Position numbers and translations under genes: made by a program. From Sulfurimonas sp. (lineage in GTDB: Bacteria > Campylobacterota > Campylobacteria > Campylobacterales > Sulfurimonadaceae), in contig JALUXP010000023.1 of the NCBI GenBank assembly GCA_027013295.1, forward strand, positions 1-64,000: a DNA stretch of 64,000 bases, read 5' to 3'. This document shows positions 56,263 to 64,000 of this stretch, piece by piece (the stretch's first letter is position 1; each line of letters begins with the position of its first letter). Under the pieces are notes generated by a model that saw nothing but the letters and a program-made list of their open reading frames with translations, had not been told where the DNA came from and did not search any database.

Positions 56263-57468
56263 ATGAGATTTTTTTTAGCACTCTTGCTACCATTATTAAC
56301 TCTTCTTGCAAACCCTTTGCAAGAAGCAATTTCCCATTCAAAGCCCTACTCAACGATTAAACTTTCAGATGGGATATATCTCGGCTCCATAGTCATAAAT
56401 AAGCCAATCACCATCATTGGGGTAGGAAATGGCACTGTGATAGATGGAGAGGGAGATGGTACTATCATCACTATCAATAGTTCAGGAGTTACACTCAAAA
56501 ACCTAACGATTCAAAATAGTGGATCTAGGATAGATAATCTAGATAGTGCCATCGCTCTTAATAGTGTTGAAAATATTACTATTGAAAGTTGTGCTCTTTT
56601 GGATACACTCTATGGTGTTGACATGAATATTGTAAAAAATTCTAAAATTCTAAATAACTATATTACCTCAAAAGATTTTGATATAGAACTGCGTGGTAAT
56701 GCGCTTAAGTTATACTATGCATCAAACAATGTTATCACTAACAATGTTATAGATAGTTCAAAGGATTGTACCCTGAATTACTCTCATGACAATAATTTTA
56801 CTAACAACACATTTGTGAATAACAGGTTTGCAAATCATATTAGTTTGAGCCATAGAAATAGGTTTGTAGGGAATTATTATTCGCACAACTCTGTTTCACA
56901 GATGTTTATGGGTGCAAAAGATACTCTTGTAACGCATAACAAGATATTGAGTTCAGATGGGGCAGCGGGTATTGGTGTAGTGATAGGTCATGTCGCAAAC
57001 TTTCGTTTTGAACATAATGTATTGCGATACAATGCAAAAGCGATATATATCGACTCAAAAGAAAAAGCCAAAGGGATGAAACGATATATCAACTACAATG
57101 AGATAGCTTATAACGGTGAGGCACTTCATTTTCATGTAGCCATCAAAGACAACACCATAACGCACAACAAAATCTTTGGAAATATAGATGATGTTGTCAA
57201 AGACATAGCAGGGCGTTTTAGCAATACAAATATAGTGGAGTATAATTATTGGGATAGATACTCAGGGTTTGACAGAGATGGGGATAACATAGGTGATTCA
57301 CCCCATGCCATCTATCAGTACGCAGACCAACTCTGGCACTATAACCATCGACTCAAATTTTTCTATGCAAGCCCCATCATGAGTATGCTTAACTTTCTTG
57401 CAAGACTTGCCCCTTTTATAGAACCAAATCTTTTATTAGTAGATGCTAAGCCCATTATGAAAGATTAG
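56263..57468 (+). CDS. Second NosD-like protein (diverged paralogue)
   Basis: The 401-residue protein has a signal peptide and the same beta-helix layout as nosD (49799-51016), and even the same C-terminal block (YWDRYSGFDRDGDNIGDSPH). The NosD core differs, however: NRYSLHFMHAG of NosD reads NRFANHISLSHR here, and RDLVVWYSN reads KDCTLNYSH. It looks like a duplicate that has lost or changed the conserved histidine/methionine region. It converges with the second nosL with a three-base overlap. Confidence 0.85.
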   Translation: MRFFLALLLPLLTLLANPLQEAISHSKPYSTIKLSDGIYLGSIVINKPITIIGVGNGTVIDGEGDGTIITINSSGVTLKNLTIQNSGSRIDNLDSAIALNSVENITIESCALLDTLYGVDMNIVKNSKILNNYITSKDFDIELRGNALKLYYASNNVITNNVIDSSKDCTLNYSHDNNFTNNTFVNNRFANHISLSHRNRFVGNYYSHNSVSQMFMGAKDTLVTHNKILSSDGAAGIGVVIGHVANFRFEHNVLRYNAKAIYIDSKEKAKGMKRYINYNEIAYNGEALHFHVAIKDNTITHNKIFGNIDDVVKDIAGRFSNTNIVEYNYWDRYSGFDRDGDNIGDSPHAIYQYADQLWHYNHRLKFFYASPIMSMLNFLARLAPFIEPNLLLVDAKPIMKD

Positions 57469-57956
57469 TTTCCGCCACACTTCCCAGCACCACATTTCAT
57501 GACTGGTTCTTTTTTTGTGTCTTTTGCAAGGATACGCTTGATAATTTCATCATAGTCAAGAAATTGTGTTTTTGCTTGAAGTTCATCTTTTGATTTGTAT
57601 GCTGAAAATCCAAAAGACATTGGGGTGATATTGCCTGTAGTATAGTAAGCTTTTCTTGCATCTATCCACTTTCCATTTTTAGCATCATTAACCCAAATCT
57701 TGACGCTGTCTTTGTAAGAGGGGTTGGTGTCTTTGAGCCAGATAGCCATACATCCAATATCATCAAATACATATTGTTTATGGGTCTTTGGGTCTTGTAG
57801 TTGAACAGTATGCTCACGATCACTAACAACCATAACACAACGGGTACACATATCTCTATCCCAATGTATTTTGGCAATACCTGAGTCAGATTTCTCTTGA
57901 CAACCTAAAAAAAGTAGCATTAAAAGTGGAGTAAGGATGAGTTTAATTGTTTTCAT
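57465..57956 (-). CDS. NosL-family copper lipoprotein 2
   Basis: The 163-residue protein has a lipoprotein signal (lipobox FLGC, Cys near 18) and the NosL hallmark CTRCVMVVSDREHTVQL, with a CxxC plus Met, and KQYVFDDIGCM. A C-terminal CGAGKCGGN adds two cysteines. These are good Cu(I) ligands. I use the ATG at 57956 and not the longer frame, which would start inside the upstream gene and give no signal peptide at its start. The -10 box ends 6 bp before this ATG, so the mRNA may be leaderless. It converges with nosD2. Confidence 0.88.
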   Translation of the reverse strand: MKTIKLILTPLLMLLFLGCQEKSDSGIAKIHWDRDMCTRCVMVVSDREHTVQLQDPKTHKQYVFDDIGCMAIWLKDTNPSYKDSVKIWVNDAKNGKWIDARKAYYTTGNITPMSFGFSAYKSKDELQAKTQFLDYDEIIKRILAKDTKKEPVMKCGAGKCGGN

Positions 57957-57962
57957 GGTTAA

Positions 57963-58004
57963 AGTATAGCACTCATGAAATAAAATCTTATTGATATATA
58001 TCAG
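57963..58004 (-). promoter_or_regulatory. nosL2 promoter with FNR-type box
   Basis: TTGAT-ATAT-ATCAG (57991-58004) has one mismatch to the FNR consensus. On the minus strand TATACT preceded by TGC (extended -10) is at 57968-57963, 32 bp from the box centre, giving a start close to 57956, which is the ATG itself. Confidence 0.6.
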
Positions 58005-58036
58005 AAAATTTAAATTCTTTTTATCTGCCCTCTTAC

Positions 58037-58414
58037 TTAATTTAGCCATGTGATTGCATCATCATAATTATCAAAATATTTTATTTCGCCAGATACAAAC
58101 CAACTACCAATTTTTGCAGCCATTTTTTGCCAATCTTTATTTCCATAAATAGCAATTTTCTCAAACTCATTACCATGTTTAAGTCCAAGTTTGAAATCAT
58201 CCCACGCTGCCCTTGGCTCCCATCCATTTAATTCTGTCCCATCAATTAAGGCTTTTACCTTTGGTTCTTTAACTTCCTCTAAAGCTGCATCAATCATAGG
58301 TATGATTATTTCATAATCCTTATGAGTAAGTGTCCCTTGTGGCTTAAGAGATAAAAAGAAGTTACCATTAACTCTTTCTATACCGATAGATAATCCATGT
58401 CTTTGTAATTTCAT
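58037..58414 (-). CDS. SpoIIAA-like (STAS-fold) protein
   Basis: The 125-residue soluble protein fits the SpoIIAA-like/DUF3478 family: LSLKPQGTLTHKDYEIIIPMID and DFKLGLKHGNEFEKIAIYGNKDW, with the C-terminal WFVSGEIKYFDNYDDAITWL. Members have a STAS-type fold and unknown ligand. It lies upstream of nosL2 on the same strand with a promoter between them. Confidence 0.85.
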   Translation of the reverse strand: MKLQRHGLSIGIERVNGNFFLSLKPQGTLTHKDYEIIIPMIDAALEEVKEPKVKALIDGTELNGWEPRAAWDDFKLGLKHGNEFEKIAIYGNKDWQKMAAKIGSWFVSGEIKYFDNYDDAITWLN

Positions 58415-58572
58415 TTTGCATTCCTTACTTTAGGTAGTGGTTAAGTTCTACAATTGTAACAAAGTTTACTTCAAATTTTACTTAGGCACTTAAACCCTCT
58501 ATTATAAAAAATTGAGTAAAATGTCAAACTTCAATGATGCAAATTTAACAACTTCAATAAAGGCAAATAGAT

Positions 58573-59901
58573 ATGGTAGAAAGATATTCACGACCAGAGA
58601 TGGCAGAAAAATGGACACAATATGCACGATATGCTGCATGGTTAGAAGTAGAAAAAGCTGCTGTAAAAGCTTGGGCTAGACTTGGTAAGATTCCTCAGGA
58701 TGATGCAGATAAGATTGTAAAAAATGCAACATTCTCAGTAGAACGCATAGAAGAGATAGAAGCAGTAACGAAGCATGACCTTATCGCTTTTAACACAAGT
58801 GTCTCTGAGAGTCTTGGTGATGAGTCACGATGGTTTCATTATGGTATGACATCTTCTGATGCAGTAGATACTGGTGTAGCACTTCAGATGAGAGACTCAC
58901 TCAATATTGTTATAGCTGATGTAAAGATGCTTATGGAGTCTATTAAAAAACGGGCGATGGAGCACAAGATGACTCTTATGGTCGGTAGAAGTCATGGTAT
59001 CCACGGAGAGCCTATCACTTTTGGTCTTGCTCTTGCTGTTTGGTATGATGAAGTTGCGCGTCACCTTTTAAACCTTGAGCAGACTATGGAAGTGATAGCT
59101 GTTGGTCAAATCTCTGGAGCTATGGGTAACTTTGCACATGCACCATTAGAGCTTGAAGAGTATGCTATGGAAGAGTTAGGTCTTAAATCAGAGCCATGTT
59201 CAAACCAAGTAGTGCATCGTGACCGTTATGCAAGACTTGCTACTGCTTTAGCACTCCTTGCATCTTCTGTAGAAAAGTTTGCCGTTGAGATAAGACATCT
59301 ACAAAGAACAGAAGTATATGAAGCAGAAGAGTTCTTCGCAAAAGGACAAAAAGGGAGTTCAGCTATGCCACATAAGCGTAACCCTATCTTGAGTGAAAAT
59401 ATCACAGGTCTAGCAAGAATCATACGCGCATACGCAAATCCCGCTATGGAAAATGTAGCACTCTGGCATGAAAGAGATATTTCTCACTCCTCAACAGAGC
59501 GTTTTTGGCTACCTGATGCATTTATCACTATGGACTTTATGCTTCATCGTATGAACAATGTTATTGCAAACCTTACAGTATTTCCCCAGAACATGATGAA
59601 AAATCTTAACCTTACGGGTGGACTTGTATTTTCTCAGCGTGTATTACTTGAGCTTCCACTTCAAGGTGTAAGTCGTGAAGATGCGTATAGAATCGTTCAA
59701 AGAAATGCTATGAAAGTTTGGCAAGAGATACAAGCTGGTCGTGCAACTACAAATGAGGGTGGAGAGTCTCTTTATCTTAACCATCTTTTAGCAGATGATG
59801 AGTTAAGAGAGTCACTCAGTGAAGAGGCAATTCGTGAGTGTTTTAACTATAGCTACTACACGAAAAATGTTGATGCCATCTTTAAGAGGGTGTTTGCCTA
59901 A
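58573..59901 (+). CDS. purB: Adenylosuccinate lyase
   Basis: PurB acts twice in purine synthesis. The 442-residue protein has the fumarase-superfamily motifs MTSSDAVDTGVALQ, GRSHGIHGEPITFG, the flexible catalytic loop GSSAMPHKRNPILSENI and RDISHSSTERFWLPD. The length is typical. It is a single gene between the nos region and nrdA. Confidence 0.97.
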   Translation: MVERYSRPEMAEKWTQYARYAAWLEVEKAAVKAWARLGKIPQDDADKIVKNATFSVERIEEIEAVTKHDLIAFNTSVSESLGDESRWFHYGMTSSDAVDTGVALQMRDSLNIVIADVKMLMESIKKRAMEHKMTLMVGRSHGIHGEPITFGLALAVWYDEVARHLLNLEQTMEVIAVGQISGAMGNFAHAPLELEEYAMEELGLKSEPCSNQVVHRDRYARLATALALLASSVEKFAVEIRHLQRTEVYEAEEFFAKGQKGSSAMPHKRNPILSENITGLARIIRAYANPAMENVALWHERDISHSSTERFWLPDAFITMDFMLHRMNNVIANLTVFPQNMMKNLNLTGGLVFSQRVLLELPLQGVSREDAYRIVQRNAMKVWQEIQAGRATTNEGGESLYLNHLLADDELRESLSEEAIRECFNYSYYTKNVDAIFKRVFA

Positions 59902-60009
59902 AATAATTCAAAAATTTCAACTAAAAATTATCCTTATTTCGATAAAATCTACAACTTAAATCTTCGAATATTTCGATAGTCAAATAGTTATAATTTATTA
60001 GGGAAGTAC

Positions 60010-62373
60010 ATGATCACAATTATAAAACGAAATGGTAGAACAGAACCATTGGATATCTCAAAAATTCAAAAATACACATCTGCAGCTGTTAAAGACTTAG
60101 CCAATGTGAGTCAAAGTGAACTTGAAGTTGATGCACAGATTCAATTTCGTGATGGGATAACCTCTAAAGAGATTCAACAAACACTTATCAAAACGGCTGT
60201 TGACAAGATAGATATTGATGCTCCTAACTGGACTTTTGTTGCATCAAGGCTTTTCATATTTAATCTTTACCATCAAGTCAATGGTTTTACTGGCTACTGC
60301 TCACTTGAGAATTATTTTGACCGTGGTGTTAAAAATGGTCGTATCCTTTTAGGCTTAAAAGAGATGTATGACCTTGAAAGACTTGAAAAAGAGTTAGTGC
60401 CTGATAGAGATTTTCAGTTTAACTATCTTGGTGTAAAAACTCTTTACGATAGATATCTCATAAAAGATAGTGATGGCAACCCTATAGAACTCCCCCAACA
60501 CATGTTTATGGCTATTGCAATGTTTCTAGCACAACGGGAAAAGAACAGAGAAGAGTGGGCTATCAAGTTTTACCATATGATAAGTCAGTTTGAAGTGATG
60601 TTAGCGACACCTACACTCTCTAATGCCAGAACAACAAGGCATCAACTCTCCTCATGCTACATCGGTTCTACCCCTGATAACATCGAAGGTATCTTTGACT
60701 CTTACCAAGAGATGGCGATGCTAAGCAAATTTGGTGGAGGTATCGGTTGGGATTGGACTGGTATCAGAAGTATGGGTTCATTTATAGATGGACATAAAAA
60801 TGCAGCTGGTGGGACTGTCCCATTTCTCAAAATCACAAATGACATTGCTATTGCCGTAGATCAACTAGGAACTCGTAAAGGTGCTATCGCTGTATATATG
60901 GAGCCATGGCATATCGACATCAATGACTTCCTAGATCTCAAGAAAAACTCAGGAGAGGAGCGTCGCCGTGCCCACGATCTTTTCCCAGCAATGTGGCTTA
61001 ATGACATCTTCATGGAGCGTGTCCAACAGGATGCTATCTGGACCCTTTTTGACCCTTATGATGTTCGTGACCTAACAGAGCTTCATGGTGCAGAGTTTAC
61101 AGCAAGATATGTCGAGTATGAAAATGATGACTCTATCATAAAAGAGCGTATCAAAGCAAAAGATCTATGGAAAAAGATTTTAACCTCTTATTTTGAAACG
61201 GGTTCACCTTTCCTTTGTTTCAAAGATAATGCAAATAGAGCAAATCCAAATTCCCATAAGGGTGTCATCAGAAGTTCAAACCTCTGTACCGAGATATTTC
61301 AAAATACAAATCCAAATCGCTATAAGATAAAATTTATCTTTGAAAATGCAGAGAGCATCTCCTATGAAGAGGATGAGATAGTCAAAGTTGATAGTGGTTT
61401 AGAAAAACCAGCGAAAAAAGTAACAGCTCTTGACTCCATAGGTGGACTCCCTATCTATGTAGTGGAAAAAGAGAAGATAAATGGAGATACCGCTGTGTGT
61501 AATCTCGCATCAGTAAATCTTTCACGCATCAATACAAAAGAAGATATAGACCGTATCGTTCCAACTGCTGTTCGATGCTTGGACAATGTGATAGACCTAA
61601 ACTTCTACCCTATTGAAAAAGTAAAACGGACAAACCTCAAGTCTCGCTCTATTGGGCTGGGTGTTATGGGTGAGGCACAGATGTTAGCTGAGTCTGGCAT
61701 AGTATGGGGGAGTCAAGAACACTTTGACAAGATAGATGAGGTGATGGAAGCTGTTTGTTATAACACGGTAAGTGCATCATCGGATCTTGCAGTAGAAAAG
61801 GGATGTTATGCTGACTATGAAGGTTCAAAATGGTCACAAGGTATCATGCCACAAGATCACGCAACCGCAGAGGTTATCAACCTAGTTGATCGTGGTGGAC
61901 TCTTTGCTTCTGTTTATGAATGGGATGAACTTCGCTCAAAAGTAAAAAAACAAGGGATGAGAAATGGTTATCTTATGGCAGTCGCTCCAACCTCTTCCAT
62001 CTCTATTCTTACAGGGACAACGCAGGCAATTGAGCCAGTATTTAAACGCAAATGGTTTGAAGAAAATTTAAGTGGACTTATCCCTGTTGTTGTTCCAAAA
62101 CTCTCTCCTGAGACTTGGGCTTATTACACACCTGCTTATGAACTTAACCAAACTGTACTCATCAAAGCAGCTGCTATCCGTCAAAAATGGATAGACCAAG
62201 GACAATCGCTCAACATCTTTATCACTTTAGATAAAGCTAGCGGAAAATACCTCAATGAGATCTATATGCTTGCATGGAAACTTGGGCTTAAGTCAACTTA
62301 CTATCTCCGCTCACAATCTCCAGAGATTTCTGATGTTGAAGACAGAAGTATGGAGTGTGTAGGTTGTCAATAG
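60010..62373 (+). CDS. nrdA: Ribonucleoside-diphosphate reductase alpha subunit
   Basis: NrdA reduces ribonucleotides. The 787-residue class Ia protein has an N-terminal ATP-cone (IIKRNGRTEPLDISKIQKY), the active-site cysteine pair in QLSSCYIG and NLASVNLS context, SSNLCTEIFQNT with the thiyl-radical Cys, and the C-terminal ECVGCQ tail. A consensus -10 box TATAAT (59989-59994) lies 16 bp upstream of the ATG. The small subunit gene is 23 kb away. Confidence 0.96.
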   Translation: MITIIKRNGRTEPLDISKIQKYTSAAVKDLANVSQSELEVDAQIQFRDGITSKEIQQTLIKTAVDKIDIDAPNWTFVASRLFIFNLYHQVNGFTGYCSLENYFDRGVKNGRILLGLKEMYDLERLEKELVPDRDFQFNYLGVKTLYDRYLIKDSDGNPIELPQHMFMAIAMFLAQREKNREEWAIKFYHMISQFEVMLATPTLSNARTTRHQLSSCYIGSTPDNIEGIFDSYQEMAMLSKFGGGIGWDWTGIRSMGSFIDGHKNAAGGTVPFLKITNDIAIAVDQLGTRKGAIAVYMEPWHIDINDFLDLKKNSGEERRRAHDLFPAMWLNDIFMERVQQDAIWTLFDPYDVRDLTELHGAEFTARYVEYENDDSIIKERIKAKDLWKKILTSYFETGSPFLCFKDNANRANPNSHKGVIRSSNLCTEIFQNTNPNRYKIKFIFENAESISYEEDEIVKVDSGLEKPAKKVTALDSIGGLPIYVVEKEKINGDTAVCNLASVNLSRINTKEDIDRIVPTAVRCLDNVIDLNFYPIEKVKRTNLKSRSIGLGVMGEAQMLAESGIVWGSQEHFDKIDEVMEAVCYNTVSASSDLAVEKGCYADYEGSKWSQGIMPQDHATAEVINLVDRGGLFASVYEWDELRSKVKKQGMRNGYLMAVAPTSSISILTGTTQAIEPVFKRKWFEENLSGLIPVVVPKLSPETWAYYTPAYELNQTVLIKAAAIRQKWIDQGQSLNIFITLDKASGKYLNEIYMLAWKLGLKSTYYLRSQSPEISDVEDRSMECVGCQ

Positions 62374-62374
62374 G

Positions 62375-62713
62375 ATGAAACCCTTACACCCAAATGATTT
62401 AAAAAGCTTTTTAAACAGATTTGATGACTTTAAGGGTTCTGAATTTAGACACTTAGAGATTCTCTCTCCTACTAGTTTCATAATCACTTTAGCAACACAA
62501 GATAGTGCTAGGGGATATGACTGGATAAGTGTAGACCTTGAATTTTCCGATGCTAATGCTGCAAACCTACTCGATAATTCTAAGCTTACCCTCATTGATA
62601 TGACCGATGGTGTGGAAATTTCCCATCATGGTACTAATTTTGCTTTTAGTATTCTAAAATCAACATTCTTTATCGAATGTGTATATATTAAGTACCAAGA
62701 GGGTGCATTTTAA
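62375..62713 (+). CDS. Conserved hypothetical protein
   Basis: The 112-residue soluble protein starts two bases after the nrdA stop and is probably co-transcribed. It has alternating strands (EFRHLEILSPTSFIITLATQD, GYDWISVDLEFSD, KLTLIDMTDGVEISHHG) and no known motif, signal peptide or membrane helix. Its end almost joins fliW. I do not recognise the family. Confidence 0.7.
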   Translation: MKPLHPNDLKSFLNRFDDFKGSEFRHLEILSPTSFIITLATQDSARGYDWISVDLEFSDANAANLLDNSKLTLIDMTDGVEISHHGTNFAFSILKSTFFIECVYIKYQEGAF

Positions 62714-62723
62714 AGGAGAGTTA

Positions 62724-63110
62724 ATGAGTTATGAAATAAAGAGTCCAATATTGGGTTTTGAGAATATGATGAATGTCGAAATCAAAGATACTGATGAGAT
62801 GTTTTCAACTATGTATGATGCCAAGAACAAAGATATATCTTTTACCATAGTAAATCCATATATTCTCAGAGAGTATTCATTTGATGTGCCTACAGATGTA
62901 AGAATCTTGCTAGAGATTAAAGATAACTCTAACTTAAGTGTTTATAACATAACACTTATACAAAATCCGTTAGAGAGTTCTACTATTAACTTCTTAGCCC
63001 CAATCATCGTGAACAATGATAACAAAAGAATAGCTCAGATTGTACTAAGTAAAGAGAGACATCCTAATTTTGGAATGCTAGAAAGCATAGAATCATTTGG
63101 TAAAAAATAG
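62724..63110 (+). CDS. fliW: Flagellar assembly factor FliW
   Basis: FliW binds flagellin and controls CsrA. The 128-residue protein has the FliW pattern IKSPILGFENM, FTIVNPYILREYSFDVP and LSVYNITLIQNPLESSTINFLAPIIVN. The ATG at 62724 is preceded by AAAGGAGAG, so it is preferred over an upstream start that lies inside the previous gene. It sits 10 bp after the hypothetical gene. Confidence 0.93.
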   Translation: MSYEIKSPILGFENMMNVEIKDTDEMFSTMYDAKNKDISFTIVNPYILREYSFDVPTDVRILLEIKDNSNLSVYNITLIQNPLESSTINFLAPIIVNNDNKRIAQIVLSKERHPNFGMLESIESFGKK

Positions 63111-63113
63111 CCT

Positions 63114-63140
63114 TCTTGTTTACCATTTGTTAGGTAAACA
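63114..63140. terminator. Hairpin after fliW
   Basis: TTGTTACC and GGTAAACA form an imperfect hairpin with one bulge in the 96-bp gap before the protease gene. A TTAGGTTTT run follows. It is a probable terminator of the nrdA-fliW run. Confidence 0.4.
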
Positions 63141-63206
63141 TTAGGTTTTCATATACTTTTGCGTTATAAACTTCTTTAAGTAAATTATTTTATTTAAAGG
63201 AAAAAC

Positions 63207-64000
63207 ATGAAAAAAACATTATTAATACTTACATTAACTTTGGCAATGTCACTTATGGCAGACACTGTCAAGTTTAAATACTCTCAAAATGATACAAGAA
63301 AATTTCCAGCACAGCAAGACTATATTCTCTCTTACGCAAACATCTTGGACAAAGTAAAAACTAGTGTGGTGAACATATCTATCAAGAAAAGTGTCACCAC
63401 AAATGCACAAAATCCAATGATGAACAACCCCTTCTTTCGTGAATTTTTTAGAAATCAACGAAATATCCCAAAAGAAAGAATACAAAGAGCTCTTGGGAGT
63501 GGCGTTATTATCTCTAAAGATGGTTATATCATAACAAACAACCATGTAGTAGATGGAGCAGATGAGATAGTTGTCAACTTAGTCAATGATAAAAAAGAAT
63601 ACAAAGCAAAACTCATAGGTAAAGATAAAAAAAGTGACTTAGCAGTTATCAAGATAGAAGCAAAGAACCTTAATGCAGTAACCTTTTACAACTCCGATAA
63701 AGTAAGAGTAGGTGATGTTGTTTTTGCTCTTGGAAATCCTTTTGGATTACATGAAACAACAACACAAGGTATAGTGTCTGCAACAAGAAGAACTGGCGTT
63801 GGTATAACAGAATATGAAAACTTTATACAAACAGATGCTTCGATCAACCCTGGAAACTCAGGAGGAGCTCTTATAAACTCTAAAGGTGATCTTATAGGTA
63901 TTAACTCTGCCATCCTTTCAAAAAGTGGAGGTAATGTAGGCATCGGTTTTGCTATCCCCTCAAATATGGTTACAACAGTCGCGAAACAACTCATAGAAAA
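63207..64000 (+). CDS. DegP/HtrA-family serine protease, 3' end cut by the window
   Basis: The visible 264 residues contain a signal peptide (MKKTLLILTLTLAMSLMA) and the trypsin-like protease domain with the catalytic triad: His in TNNHVVDGAD, Asp in KKSDLAVIK and Ser in NPGNSGGAL. PDZ domains would follow beyond the window. AAAGG precedes the ATG. It is a periplasmic quality-control protease. The gene runs off the right edge without a stop. Confidence 0.95.
   Translation, partial: MKKTLLILTLTLAMSLMADTVKFKYSQNDTRKFPAQQDYILSYANILDKVKTSVVNISIKKSVTTNAQNPMMNNPFFREFFRNQRNIPKERIQRALGSGVIISKDGYIITNNHVVDGADEIVVNLVNDKKEYKAKLIGKDKKSDLAVIKIEAKNLNAVTFYNSDKVRVGDVVFALGNPFGLHETTTQGIVSATRRTGVGITEYENFIQTDASINPGNSGGALINSKGDLIGINSAILSKSGGNVGIGFAIPSNMVTTVAKQLIE

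Noticed and set aside
57957..58049. N-terminal extension of nosL2 to 58049
   Set aside because: It would start inside the upstream gene, would place the FNR box and -10 in the coding region, and would bury the lipoprotein signal peptide.

Overview
The window is about 64 kb of AT-rich bacterial chromosome carrying the replication origin region of a Campylobacterota (Epsilonproteobacteria) genome, most like Sulfurimonas or a close sulfur-oxidising relative. This rests on the gene content: an epsilon-type clade II nitrous oxide reductase with a C-terminal cytochrome c domain, a hydrogenase-4-like membrane complex, single-domain QueF, ThyX, FliW, and dnaA-dnaN-gyrB order with DnaA boxes on both sides of dnaA. 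Genus assignment is inference; no rRNA or tRNA gene was seen.

Layout. 0.2-2.8 kb: PP-loop thiolase-like protein and dnaG (minus). 2.8-8.1 kb: a small secreted peptide, a GC-rich structured element, nosZ, a membrane sensor without an output domain, a Crp/Fnr regulator and a periplasmic protein (all minus). 8.3-15.4 kb: a seven-gene Hyf-like operon whose large subunit has lost the Ni-Fe cysteines, with a DUF167 gene inside it; then a SulP anion transporter. 17.5-22.8 kb: gltA, then arsR-ruvC-response regulator-histidine kinase (minus) divergent from rhodanese and methyltransferase genes. 22.8-27.8 kb: bipartite oriC with dnaA, dnaN, gyrB. 27.8-41.7 kb: housekeeping genes (queF, cca, typA, malic enzyme, msrBA, nrdB, pcm, thyX), degenerate GGDEF-EAL and peptide-deformylase homologues, an active-looking diguanylate cyclase and a nested-palindrome MITE-like repeat. 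41.7-47.8 kb: phnA/yjdM, a one-polypeptide restriction-modification-specificity enzyme, a DinD C-terminal-like protein, dgt and rpsU. 47.8-58.0 kb: a protein with an apparent AUU start, a second Crp/Fnr regulator, and the rest of the nos machinery (nosB-D-G-C1-C2-H-F-Y-L, a PAS protein, a second nosD, a convergent second nosL). 58-64 kb: SpoIIAA-like protein, purB, nrdA, fliW and the start of a DegP/HtrA protease cut by the window end.

The main theme is N2O respiration. The nos genes are split into two loci about 43 kb apart. Each locus has its own cysteine-cluster-free Crp/Fnr regulator, and both carry FNR/DNR-type palindromes placed about 32-34 bp upstream of -10 boxes (class II geometry). 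Similar sites precede a secreted small peptide, the second nosL (which may be leaderless), and a convergent intergenic region with no annotated target. The two regulators differ at the recognition-helix residue that would read the outer bases of the palindrome, which fits the different site in front of nosZ.
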